30,781 nucleotides of DNA, from contig CAVGAH010000007.1 of assembly GCA_963627215.1 (NCBI GenBank), positions 1 to 30,781 on the forward strand. Reading direction: 5' to 3'. The notes under the pieces are model-generated. The model saw only the letters and a list, made by a program, of their open reading frames with translations, searched no databases and had not been told where the DNA came from. Positions 23,108-30,338 of this stretch are shown here, one piece after another. The first letter of the stretch is position 1. Each line of letters starts with the position of its first letter. This DNA is from CAKQOE01 sp963627215. Lineage in GTDB: Bacteria; Bacillota; Clostridia; Peptostreptococcales; Anaerovoracaceae. The position numbers and the translations under genes were made by a program.

Positions 23108-24307
23108 CTACTGACCTCGACGCCTTTTTATGAGCACGTAAAGCACTACAGGCGCGCCAAACACAGCAGTTACCGAGCTTATATTCACCTCAGAAGGTGC
23201 AAAAGCAGTGCGCGCCAGCAGGTCGCAGCCCAGGCAGAAAACAGCGCCGCACAGGAAGCACGCCGGTATTACGAGTATCGGCCTTGCAGTTCCAAGCGCG
23301 CGCCTTACTATATGCGGCACAGCGATACCTACAAATGATACAGGCCCGGCATAAGCCGTAACACACGCCGACAACAGGCTCGACAGCAGTATGACAGCCA
23401 CCTTGAAACGTCCAGGGTTCACACCCATGCTTCTCGCGTAGTCCTCACCCAGCAGAAAAGCGCCTATCTGCTTTGACATCATAAATACGAGCAAAGCCGC
23501 AGGAATTACAACGACTGCTATTACCTTTACGTTATCCCACGTTATGCCCGAAAAGCTCCCGACAGACCAGTTGTGCAGGTTGACTATATTTGAATCATCT
23601 GCAAACGTCACCATAAAGTCAGTCACAGCCGTGCATATATAGCCGATCATTATGCCTCCGACTACGAGCATGTACATATTCTGTATGACTCTCGATATCA
23701 GAAGTATTATCCCCATCGAAAGCATAGCCCCCGCAAATGCAGCAATAATAAGCACCGCCGAGGACATGCTGCGCACCGAAGCAAATATCGCGTTCATCGC
23801 GTCAGCTGCAGAGCCTGCGCCCGCCCGGCGGGCCCCCGCTCCGGCCATGCCGGAGAATATTATCATTACTGCCGCCACAGCCATTTTTGAGCCTGAAGAT
23901 ATACCGAGCACAAAAGGACCGGCTATAGGATTGCTGAAATACGTCTGCAGCAGGAATCCCGAAACTGCAAGAGCTCCGCCCAGAAGCGCCGCCGCGCACA
24001 TGCGCGGTATCCTGAGCTCCATTATTATATTGTAAATAAGCCCGCTGTCATCCCGTCCCGAAATTACAGCGGCTATCTGCGCCCACGAAGCGTCAACGCT
24101 CCCCATCCTGAGATTCAGGGCTGCCGCAGCGGCGAGCGCCGCAGCCATTATAACAAACATGACCGCAGGCCGCCGGCTCACGCCCGCGGCCCCCACAGCC
24201 CCGTCACCAACGGCAGCCGCGCTCCCCGTCACGCCACCTTCTTCAGGAACATCATATCCCCGCTTCCGCGCAGCATGCTGTATATGTCGCTTACCATGAT
24301 CCCGCAT
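23108..24307 (-). CDS. FecCD-type ABC transporter permease
   Basis: 399-residue integral membrane subunit of the BtuC/FhuB/FecCD family with about ten helices. The family regions LRIPRMCAAALLGGALAVSGFLLQTYFSNPIAGPFVLGISSG, GSFSGITWDNV, and LLGEDYARSMGVN...GPVSFVGIAVPHIVR are evident. The ATG at 24307 follows AGGAG inside the end of the binding-protein gene, so the two overlap by 79 bp and translation is probably coupled. The first 60 residues are polar and an extra low-complexity loop, GAGARRAGAGSAAD, interrupts the middle. That loop is encoded by adjacent palindromes at 23819-23833 and 23838-23854. These extensions are unusual for the family. Confidence 0.93.
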   Translation of the reverse strand: MRDHGKRHIQHAARKRGYDVPEEGGVTGSAAAVGDGAVGAAGVSRRPAVMFVIMAAALAAAAALNLRMGSVDASWAQIAAVISGRDDSGLIYNIIMELRIPRMCAAALLGGALAVSGFLLQTYFSNPIAGPFVLGISSGSKMAVAAVMIIFSGMAGAGARRAGAGSAADAMNAIFASVRSMSSAVLIIAAFAGAMLSMGIILLISRVIQNMYMLVVGGIMIGYICTAVTDFMVTFADDSNIVNLHNWSVGSFSGITWDNVKVIAVVVIPAALLVFMMSKQIGAFLLGEDYARSMGVNPGRFKVAVILLSSLLSACVTAYAGPVSFVGIAVPHIVRRALGTARPILVIPACFLCGAVFCLGCDLLARTAFAPSEVNISSVTAVFGAPVVLYVLIKRRRGQ

Positions 24308-25491
24308 ACATTCGTCTCCTGGTAAAAATTCTTTCCTGTACAATAAACGTTTCCATTTTTTACCGCTTTGATATCAGCCAGCAGCGGAGCCTTTGAAACA
24401 AGCTCGTCTATGCTCATTATCTCGCCGTCTATAGTGCTGTTGTATATTATATAATCAACATCGTGCGCGCCCTCGTAAAACTTTTCCATCTGCATGTTGA
24501 CGTTCGACGTAGCCTTACCGTCATCGACGCCGAGCTCGCTGAAAATGTACTTGCCTCCTGCCATTTCTATCATTTCAGGTATGTAGTCGTCGCCCTTTCT
24601 GACAACAGCGCTGCCGTTGGAATTTATGTAAAAATATGCAACGGTCGCCCTTTCATTATCTGAGCTTTCTGAGCCTTTTTTGCCTTCTGAAGCGCCTGCT
24701 CCGCTCTGCTCGGCTCCATCGCCGCCCGATACACCGTCAGCCGCCAGACGCGCCGTTATATCATCGATATATTTTTTCTGCCCGTCAAATATTTGGGCTG
24801 CCTCGTCCTGCTTTCCTGTCAGTATCCCGTAAAACTTTACCCATTCACAGCGTCCCAGAGGGTCTTTCTCATAACTTGAATAATCTACCATTACAGGTAT
24901 TCCGAACTTCTCAAGATTTTCCTTTACCTCAGGCGTGTGGAGTATCATAGTGTTTTCTATGCACAGTCCGCAGCCCTCTGCAAGTATCTTTTCATAGTCA
25001 GGCGCGCTGTATTTTCCGGCGTAAAGTATGCTGCCGTCAGCCATCGCCGCGGCTGCGTCCTCTATATACCAGTCGCTCTGCCGAGTTCCCGAAAACCTTA
25101 TCATATCAATCGCTCCGAGGTCTGCAAACGAGCTCATCGCTGCGCTCGCCACCAGATATATGTTGCTGACCGGCTGCTGCAGCACTGTCACGCCGCTAGC
25201 CAGATCGTCCGGCGCTTCGCTTCCTTCAGGCACCAGCAGGAATCTGCTTCCGTCGGCTATGGTAAGCAGCGTATAACCGCCCTCATAAAAATCTGCCGCA
25301 AATTCCTCTGCATACTCAGTCTCAAGGCTCGACTCGTAAACGAGCCCGGCAGAAATATCCTTACTATCCTGCGCAGGCCCGGCCTGCCCGCACCCCGCAA
25401 GCACCGCGCAGACCATTACCGCAGCGAGCGCCGCTGCAAACATAACCGCGACCCGCGGCGCGCCACTGCTATAATTCAATTTTTTATCCAT
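24229..25491 (-). CDS. Lipoprotein substrate-binding protein of the FecBCD-type importer
   Basis: 420-residue binding protein of the class III type (two lobes joined by a long helix). A signal peptide ends in the lipobox VLAGC, so Cys34 is the likely lipid anchor. Later segments such as MIRFSGTRQSDWYIED, ILAEGCGLCIENTMI, GIPVMVDYSSYEKDPLGRCEWVKFYG and KAVKNGNVYCTG match the periplasmic-binding-protein family for iron chelates, heme or B12. An inserted Ser/Gly/Glu-rich linker lies near residue 270. The start at 25491 has no strong ribosome site, and another ATG at 25503 is possible. A 15-bp hairpin sits immediately upstream. Substrate is not determined; the upstream riboswitch-cbiK genes favour a corrinoid or tetrapyrrole. 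Confidence 0.9.
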   Translation of the reverse strand: MDKKLNYSSGAPRVAVMFAAALAAVMVCAVLAGCGQAGPAQDSKDISAGLVYESSLETEYAEEFAADFYEGGYTLLTIADGSRFLLVPEGSEAPDDLASGVTVLQQPVSNIYLVASAAMSSFADLGAIDMIRFSGTRQSDWYIEDAAAAMADGSILYAGKYSAPDYEKILAEGCGLCIENTMILHTPEVKENLEKFGIPVMVDYSSYEKDPLGRCEWVKFYGILTGKQDEAAQIFDGQKKYIDDITARLAADGVSGGDGAEQSGAGASEGKKGSESSDNERATVAYFYINSNGSAVVRKGDDYIPEMIEMAGGKYIFSELGVDDGKATSNVNMQMEKFYEGAHDVDYIIYNSTIDGEIMSIDELVSKAPLLADIKAVKNGNVYCTGKNFYQETNVCGIMVSDIYSMLRGSGDMMFLKKVA

Positions 25492-25502
25492 AAAACAAAC
25501 CA

Positions 25503-25586
25503 TACAGGACGCCGATACAGGCGGGAGGGCACGCAGGTCGCTCCGACGCTGCGCTCGTTTGCGTGCCCTCCCGCTTTTTGGGCGTC
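25503..25586. repeat. 15-bp hairpin element sharing a motif with 29298 and 29975
   Basis: GCGGGAGGGCACGCA (25521-25535) is a perfect inverse of 25560-25574, and GACGCC/GGCGTC pair outside it. On the plus strand a T-run follows the stem, as in a terminator; on the coding minus strand it is the leader of the binding-protein gene. The left arm TACAGGACGCCGATACAGG and the next 20 bp closely match 29975-30013; a shorter match occurs at 29298-29316. Confidence 0.7.
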
Positions 25587-25618
25587 TTTCTGTTAAAAAC
25601 ATCAAAATAAACTATATT

Positions 25619-26095
25619 TTATGATTCCTTAACCAGCTTCCCCGTCATATGCTCCGGCGTTATCTCCAGACACGCCATGCGCGGGCCGGAATGTTTAAGC
25701 TCATCATCTATATACGCCCTGTCATCCGTAAACTTTTCAGCCAGCCTCTCCGCCATAATAAGCGCCTGCTCATGGTCTTCAAGAACGCGGATGCGGCCGA
25801 AAACTATTACGCTTTTTATATTAAGCGCCCATTCGCCCTCATTACGGTAGCCCTCATCATATACGCAGTAAGAAGCCTTATCGTATGCCTTTACAGCATC
25901 CATCTTATGCCCCTCGAGCGCGCAGTGAAAATATATCTTGCCGTTTTCTTCGTTATAGTAATGATCCATGGGAATGCCGTACGGATACCCGTCATCTCCG
26001 ATGACCGACAGCACGCCGCGCTTTTCATTTTTCAGTATCTTAACACATTCACTTTCCTCAAGCTGCTGCTTCTTCCTTCTCATTTCTCTGAACAT
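25619..26095 (-). CDS. Pyridoxamine-5'-phosphate-oxidase-fold protein
   Basis: 158-residue split-barrel flavin-binding protein of the PNPOx-like/NimA type. Typical parts are CVKILKNEKRGVLSVIGDDGYPYGIPMDHYYN at the N-terminus, IYFHCALEGHKMDAVKAYDKASYCV, and SVIVFGRIRVLEDHEQAL. Relatives bind FMN or F420 and act as reductases; some bind or degrade heme. The ribosome site is AAAGGAGCG. Its place between a tetrapyrrole-related lipoprotein region and an importer makes a heme or corrinoid role possible, but that is inference only. Confidence 0.88.
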   Translation of the reverse strand: MFREMRRKKQQLEESECVKILKNEKRGVLSVIGDDGYPYGIPMDHYYNEENGKIYFHCALEGHKMDAVKAYDKASYCVYDEGYRNEGEWALNIKSVIVFGRIRVLEDHEQALIMAERLAEKFTDDRAYIDDELKHSGPRMACLEITPEHMTGKLVKES

Positions 26096-26178
26096 ATCTC
26101 GCTCCTTTAAATTTAAAATTCATTTATTAAATACTCATATAAACAGGTTATTTACATAATTTTTAAATATATATCTTT

Positions 26179-26462
26179 CTAATATCCATGGTCAACATGG
26201 CGCCATTTTCCGCCTTTGCTGCGAACGAGCATCCACTGCCATCCGTCATAAGTACTGTTTTTGTTAAGAGACCCATCGCCACCTGACTCGCCTGTATCAA
26301 AGCTTGAAACAAGTATGATTCCCTCATCTGCACCATATTCATCGGCAAGAGCGAATCCGCTGATTTCTGCTCAACATTGCTTACATCACCGCCGCATGCA
26401 CATAGAACCACAAGAACAACTGTAATGCATATCATCACACATAATTTACGCTTCTCTTTCAT
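26179..26462 (-). pseudogene. Small lipoprotein gene broken by a frameshift
   Basis: The start at 26462 (AAAGGGG site) encodes a signal peptide with the lipobox VLCAC and then CGGDVSNVEQ. After that the original frame turns into poor sequence, MNMVQMRESYLFQ..., ending at 26163. The -1 frame is open from 26370 to 26182 and reads like real protein: ISGFALADEYGADEGIILVS, later YDGWQWMLVRSKGGKWRHVD, then HGY and a stop at 26179-26181. This W-x-W-x-L-V-x-S-K-x-G-K-W pattern is common at the end of small extracytoplasmic proteins. A one-base indel near 26365-26375 best explains it; no slippery heptamer was seen, so programmed shifting is less likely. The intact protein would be a secreted lipoprotein of about 95 residues. 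Confidence 0.7.
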
Positions 26463-26558
26463 GCCGTTTCCCCTTTCCAAAACCACTGAGCTATATACCT
26501 GAACGCAGACTGCATAAAAATATTCGATATATTAGAGACGGAGGTCGTCGGATATCAG

Positions 26559-27608
26559 TTACTTTCTGCCTTTAACAGCGATCTTCCTTCCGGCAACGAC
26601 CCCAATTATAAGCGCTATCAGAACAAGAACAGCTATCACTATAATAAACACCGTAGAAACGCCTGACTCCCCTCCCTCAAGCGATGCCGAATCAAAATTA
26701 AGCGTGTAAGCTATCTCATGAGGCTGGCTCATTGCAGTAGTATCCGCTTTCACAGGTATCTCAAAGTCAAATCCCGCCAGCGGTATCTCAAACGCCGAAT
26801 TCTCAACGCCGTCAAGCTCTACAGGCAGATATTTTTCACCGCCTACTATCATGTAGTCGTAATTAGGGCTGCTCCATATAACAGTCGCAGTCATATTTCC
26901 ATCCTTTACAACGATCTTTGCCGGAGACTCAACAGTAGCTCTTCCGCTGCCGCCCGTAAGCGTAACGTTGGCTGTATACTCGCCATCCCCCGGTATGTCA
27001 GCCGTCTTTATCGCGTCGCTTGGAAGTGACGAAGCAAGGAAGCATAAGCTTCTGTCATACCATTTTTCCTTTTTCTTACTGAATGCCGCGCATGAGACCG
27101 CCTGGTCAAGCGCCTCTACAGGCACTGTAAACGTGTGCGCCCCGTCAGCATTCTCCTCAAATCCTATATATTCAGATGCGTCAGCCGCAGCGGCCTGTTC
27201 GCCTGTACCCATGTAAACATAAAGATAACCCTTGCCGCCCATAGTCATTACGGCAGTCATCTTACCGTCTTTAACAGTCAGCTCTGCGTCAGTTATCCTG
27301 AACATCGAAGAGCTTGATTTTACTTCTATCGGATAAGTTCCGTCCTCTATCTGACCCGCATAAACAGGCTTCATTCCATCCTCTGTGACCTTTTCAACAG
27401 CAGCCATTTCAGACGAGCCTGCGACCTTCGCAGTATCTGCATCATTTTCACCGCCGACGCTTGCACCGTTTTCCTCAGACGTTACAACAGCCTCGCCGTC
27501 AGCATGGCCATCACCCGCGCCCGTCTCCGCAGCTGCAGCAAACGGCACAGCCGTAACCATAACAACGACTGCTGCAGCCGCCGCAACAAACCTCGTAAAC
27601 CTCTTCAT
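26559..27608 (-). CDS. Two-domain NEAT-like surface protein with C-terminal anchor helix
   Basis: 349-residue exported protein. A signal peptide (residues 1-27) is followed by a low-complexity linker, then two similar beta domains (about residues 85-200 and 205-310). The second is clearest: DGEYTANVTLTGGSGRATVE, PAKIVVKDGNMTATVIWSSP, NYDYMIVGGEKYLPVE, MSQPHEIAYTLNFD. This order resembles NEAT heme-binding domains, but family membership is by pattern only. A transmembrane helix (residues 319-341) and a Lys/Arg tail anchor it. Relatives are sometimes labelled iron transporter. The start has AGGAGG. It lies between the cbiK and ABC importer genes and probably hands a tetrapyrrole or metal complex to them. 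Confidence 0.8.
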   Translation of the reverse strand: MKRFTRFVAAAAAVVVMVTAVPFAAAAETGAGDGHADGEAVVTSEENGASVGGENDADTAKVAGSSEMAAVEKVTEDGMKPVYAGQIEDGTYPIEVKSSSSMFRITDAELTVKDGKMTAVMTMGGKGYLYVYMGTGEQAAAADASEYIGFEENADGAHTFTVPVEALDQAVSCAAFSKKKEKWYDRSLCFLASSLPSDAIKTADIPGDGEYTANVTLTGGSGRATVESPAKIVVKDGNMTATVIWSSPNYDYMIVGGEKYLPVELDGVENSAFEIPLAGFDFEIPVKADTTAMSQPHEIAYTLNFDSASLEGGESGVSTVFIIVIAVLVLIALIIGVVAGRKIAVKGRK

Positions 27609-27629
27609 AAATATTTCCTCCTAAATATT

Positions 27630-27665
27630 ATACTTTTAAAACAAAGGCAGCACACAAAAAGCATG
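27630..27665 (-). terminator. Terminator between cbiK and the NEAT-like gene
   Basis: On the minus strand GGCGGCATGC and GTGTGCTGCC pair (with wobbles) around TTTTT and are followed by TTTGTTTT. Read-through to the downstream genes would be partial. Confidence 0.6.
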
Positions 27666-27787
27666 CCGCCCGTTTTTACTATTCTATTCTATCCGCTTTC
27701 CTATACAAAACGGGATACTGGCTCCCGCACCTCATTCACACGGACTTTATCGCATTACAGTCTTATACCGCTTTCCTGCATTTCCAA

Positions 27788-28708
27788 TTACTGTAAAGAA
27801 TCAATAGCAGCCTTTACATGGTCAACATAAATGTTCTGAATGCTCTCAAACTGGCCGAGACCCTTTATAATGCACTCTACCTGATATCCTGCATTCTCAA
27901 ATGTAGTCTTCCATGAACCGTCCTCATCGCCTGCCATATCGTTGTTAGCATGGTCGCCGGCAACTACCATCAGTGGCTCAAGAACTACCTTAGTATAAGC
28001 GCTGTTAGCCTGAACAGCAGCGAGCACGTCGTCAACAGAAGGAGTAGCCTCAACCGTTCCCACATAGTAATTATCATAGCCCTCGCTCTTAAGAACTTCC
28101 TGAAGCTTAGCATAAACAGAATTAGAATCAGCCTCAGTTCCGTGACCCATAAAGCATATAGCAGTCTGACCATCGTCATAAGAAGAAGTCTCAGACGTAA
28201 TAGCCGCAGCAACAGCCTTGAAATCATCATCAGAAGTAAGCAGCGGATCGCTCACAACTACCTTATCAAACTTATTCTTGTATGTATCAAGCTCTTCAAC
28301 GAGGTCAGTATACTCATAACCATTCATCAGGTGAGTAGGCTGAACTACAAGCGTCTTAACGCCGTCAGCAACAGCTCTGTCGAGCGCCTCTGTAACGTTG
28401 TCGATCTCAAGTCCATCTCTTTCCTTGAGCTTGTCAATAATTATCTGGCTCGTAAACGCACGCTTTACCTGGTAATCAGGGTACGCTTCCTGAATAGCAT
28501 TCTCAATAGCGCCGATAGTAATATCACGGCTGTCATTATAGCTCGTACCAAAGCTTACAACTAAAATTTCAGCATCCTGCACAGCAGCATTGTCCTCCTT
28601 TGGCGCTGAAGCGCTTCCGTCTCCGGCATTCTGTGTTCCGCATCCTGCAAACGCAGCGCAGATCATAGCGCACGCAGCAACAGCAGCAACAAACTTTTTA
28701 ATTTTCAT
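27788..28708 (-). CDS. cbiK: CbiK-type sirohydrochlorin cobaltochelatase made as a lipoprotein
   Basis: 306-residue member of the CbiK family of class II chelatases, which insert Co2+ (or Fe2+) into sirohydrochlorin in anaerobic B12 synthesis. ILVVSFGTSYNDSRDITIGAIE opens the catalytic part. The two metal/catalytic histidines are His189 (ICFMGHGTEAD) and His253 (VVAGDHANNDMAGDEDGSW). Unusually for the family, the first 23 residues are a lipoprotein signal ending in the lipobox AFAGC, so the enzyme should be tethered outside the cell membrane. Exported CbiK proteins are known in Desulfovibrio, where a periplasmic form binds heme. GGAGGAGG is its ribosome site, and a cobalamin riboswitch precedes it. 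Metal scavenging, removal from, or delivery to a tetrapyrrole is more likely than biosynthesis. Confidence 0.93.
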   Translation of the reverse strand: MKIKKFVAAVAACAMICAAFAGCGTQNAGDGSASAPKEDNAAVQDAEILVVSFGTSYNDSRDITIGAIENAIQEAYPDYQVKRAFTSQIIIDKLKERDGLEIDNVTEALDRAVADGVKTLVVQPTHLMNGYEYTDLVEELDTYKNKFDKVVVSDPLLTSDDDFKAVAAAITSETSSYDDGQTAICFMGHGTEADSNSVYAKLQEVLKSEGYDNYYVGTVEATPSVDDVLAAVQANSAYTKVVLEPLMVVAGDHANNDMAGDEDGSWKTTFENAGYQVECIIKGLGQFESIQNIYVDHVKAAIDSLQ

Positions 28709-28751
28709 CTTTTCCTCCTCCAGTCAGTCTCTCGTGACTCTTACGGAACAG

Positions 28752-29097
28752 CAACAGGCAGGTCTCCTGACTTCTGCATCAACACGCCCTACCGCCTTCC
28801 CGCAACGCAGCCGCCCCAACACGCACCGTCCTCCGCAAAAATCCCTGCATCATAAATACAGCAATAAACGAATGCTCTAATACACAAATGCAGTAATAAA
28901 TGCAAAAAACTCCCGTGCGCCCGGCGCACCCACAAACTTTGCAGTGGCTAAAAAATATCACATGAAAAAAATATCATTCTTAGCTTTCCATAATTTTCCG
29001 GATATCTTCGGTAAAACGCTTCACAGTTACAGTGACGAGTTCGTACAGGCCTTTCACCTGTTTCCCTTTTCACCGGACCCGGTATCACAGCTTGCAT
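28752..29097 (-). ncRNA. Cobalamin riboswitch with a large P6 insertion
   Basis: The 3' part has the diagnostic GGGAAGG (28795-28801) and GTCAGGAGACCTGCC. The 5' part has AAAAGGGAAACAGGTGAAAG, then CGTCACTGTAACTGTGAAGC, and AGCCACTG (28942-28949). A short P2 stem, ACCGG/CCGGT (29072-29083), is visible. P6 pairs CTGCAA (28939-28944) with TTGCGG (28800-28805), enclosing a 133-nt insertion at 28806-28938 where a short loop is normal. The insertion contains GTGCGC-CGG-GCGCAC followed by GGGAG and six Ts, like a terminator. No U-run lies between the aptamer and the start, so control is probably by hiding the ribosome site. The 5' boundary is approximate. Confidence 0.88.
28915..28929. other. GTGCGC hairpin with CCG/CGG loop inside the riboswitch insertion
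   Basis: Almost identical to the palindrome after sdaAA (16896-16910), including the flanking CCCAC. On the minus strand it is followed by GGGAGTTTTTT, so it might end transcription inside the aptamer or be an inserted repeat tolerated in the P6 loop. Confidence 0.5.
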
Positions 29098-29220
29098 TTT
29101 GTAAAGACCGCTTTCTCCCTGTCTTTTTATGTTAAAATGCACCATGCTTCCGTCCGACACCTGAAGCCATATCAAAATAACTTACAATGCCGACGACTGA
29201 ATCATCAGCATACATAGTCT

Positions 29221-29249
29221 ATAATATCACCCTCCGCCGCATCATACAA
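29221..29249 (-). promoter_or_regulatory. Candidate promoter of the riboswitch-cbiK transcript
   Basis: On the minus strand TTGTAT, a 17-nt spacer and an extended -10 (TGA-TATTAT) lie about 120 bp before the aptamer. Confidence 0.55.
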
Positions 29250-29297
29250 GCAGCTATCTCCACTATAATAAATTCCCACAATAAATTTTTCACATAA

Positions 29298-29316
29298 ATA
29301 CAGGACGCCTATACAA
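29298..29316. repeat. TACAGGACGCC motif, short copy
   Basis: TACAGGACGCCTATACA matches the start of the elements at 25503 and 29975 with one to three differences, but the hairpin part is absent. It lies between the riboswitch promoter and the terminator at 29325. Confidence 0.5.
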
Positions 29317-29324
29317 AAAATTAA

Positions 29325-29362
29325 AAACCCGTTCGACCATAAATACTATCGAACGGGTTCCT
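29325..29362 (-). terminator. Terminator of the decayed transcription unit
   Basis: AACCCGTTCGA and TCGAACGGGTT form a perfect 11-bp stem. On the minus strand it is followed by TTTTAATTTTTT. It closes a unit that starts at the promoter at 29842-29870. Confidence 0.85.
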
Positions 29363-29835
29363 AATGAATTTCCAGAAGCTTCACTGTATAACCTCTCTTT
29401 CTGTTAAATTTTCCTTTCTTGTATTCAAATAAAATACCAGCGCCGCTATAAAAAACTATATTTGACTAAAGCCATATAATTTCTATAATGCTCATACGCT
29501 GTATCCGGAAATACAAGCCAAGCTTCATTTTCTGGATGGAAGTCTGCAACAACACTTAAAACCCTAACGTCTTTAAAAATCACTATCCACTATACATTTA
29601 AGAAATGCTCTCTTTTATTTTCTACGTTATTTTTTTAACATTATTGCAATACAATTTTCTTTCCCGATAATGATCTCCTTGCATCGTTCGACCGTAACTT
29701 ACAATATTGAGATTATCAGGCTAAAACTACTTGCACATTGGTCTGCCCTCCATTTACGAAAGAAATACATAACATCTATGTCAACTTGACTCGATGGAGA
29801 TCTCTCCATCTTTCGGTGTTATCTTGTCCTTTCTT
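29361..29835 (-). pseudogene. Decayed protein gene with several frameshifts and stops
   Basis: No long ORF exists, but short pieces in shifting frames read like protein. From the promoter end: DKITPKDGEISIESS (29828-29784), VDIDVMYFFRKWRADQ (from 29785), VSYGRTMQGDHYRERK (from 29702), then WIVIFKDVRVLSVVADFHPE with NEAWLVFPDTAYEHYRNYMA (29589-29449). The last piece continues after a frame change as SGAGILFEYKKGKFNRKRGY and TVKLLEIH to a stop at 29361. Removing one T from a run of six joins the final two pieces. I do not recognise the family. A sequencing error could explain one shift but not all of them. Confidence 0.45.
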
Positions 29836-29841
29836 ATCTTT

Positions 29842-29870
29842 ATTGTACTTCTACATATACATTTTGTCAA
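29842..29870 (-). promoter_or_regulatory. Promoter of the decayed unit
   Basis: A perfect TTGACA, a 17-nt spacer and TACAAT on the minus strand. Just downstream, GATGGAG/CTCCATC (29794-29811) forms a small hairpin near the expected RNA start. Confidence 0.75.
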
Positions 29871-29974
29871 TGCATTTTGTTAAAAAAACCTCAATTTTAT
29901 TTGTATACATAATATAGTCAATCATCTTGTATGCAAGCAAACGTTGCTACCAAAAATCTATACTTTATTGTAAA

Positions 29975-30290
29975 TACGGGACACCAATACAGGCGGGCGG
30001 GCGTGCAGGTCGCTTGAAGCCCTGCCCGTATCTTTGATACGGCGCGCAGGCCTCATACAGAAATTGCGCATTTTACGCAGCTTCAGCTGCAGTGTAAAAT
30101 GCGACAGCGTAGTTCACGAAGTGAACGTAGGAAGGCAGCATAGCTGCCTGTTGCGCAGCTTTAGCTGCAGTGCAATTTTTCAGTTCGCGGTCACAGAATG
30201 GGATGCTGCGAGCAGTCTCGGTTCGCGGCGGTTTGATTCAAAAACAACTTGCGGTAGAGTAAGAATTTTTCCTAACGGAAAAATTCAACC
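29975..30290. other. Array of strong hairpins, possible structured RNA or composite repeat
   Basis: No credible gene is present. Stems in order: CGGGCGGGC/GCCC-T-GCCCG (29994-30028), CCGTATC/GATACGG (30026-30042), CGCATTTTAC-GCAGCT-TC-AGCTGC-AGT-GTAAAATGCG (30067-30103), GTTCAC/GTGAAC (30112-30126), AGGCAGC/GCTGCCT (30133-30149), TTGC-GCAGCT-TT-AGCTGC-AGT-GCAA (30151-30175) followed by five Ts, and GAATTTTTCC/GGAAAAATTC (30263-30286). The third and sixth stems share the inner GCAGCT/AGCTGC and an AGT bulge, while their outer stems differ in sequence but still pair. The left edge carries the motif shared with 25503. Confidence 0.6.
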
Positions 30291-30338
30291 ATTTGAGATT
30301 CCAATAAAGTATACAATAAATATCTTTCCTGGACGCTC

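Noticed and set aside
26340..26400. Programmed -1 frameshifting in the small lipoprotein gene
   Set aside because: No X-XXY-YYZ heptamer or downstream pseudoknot was seen near the junction. An indel is simpler.
28915..28980. A separate terminator and second transcript start between cbiK and the region upstream
   Set aside because: The flanking sequences are both parts of one cobalamin aptamer, so this is better read as an insertion in its P6 arm.
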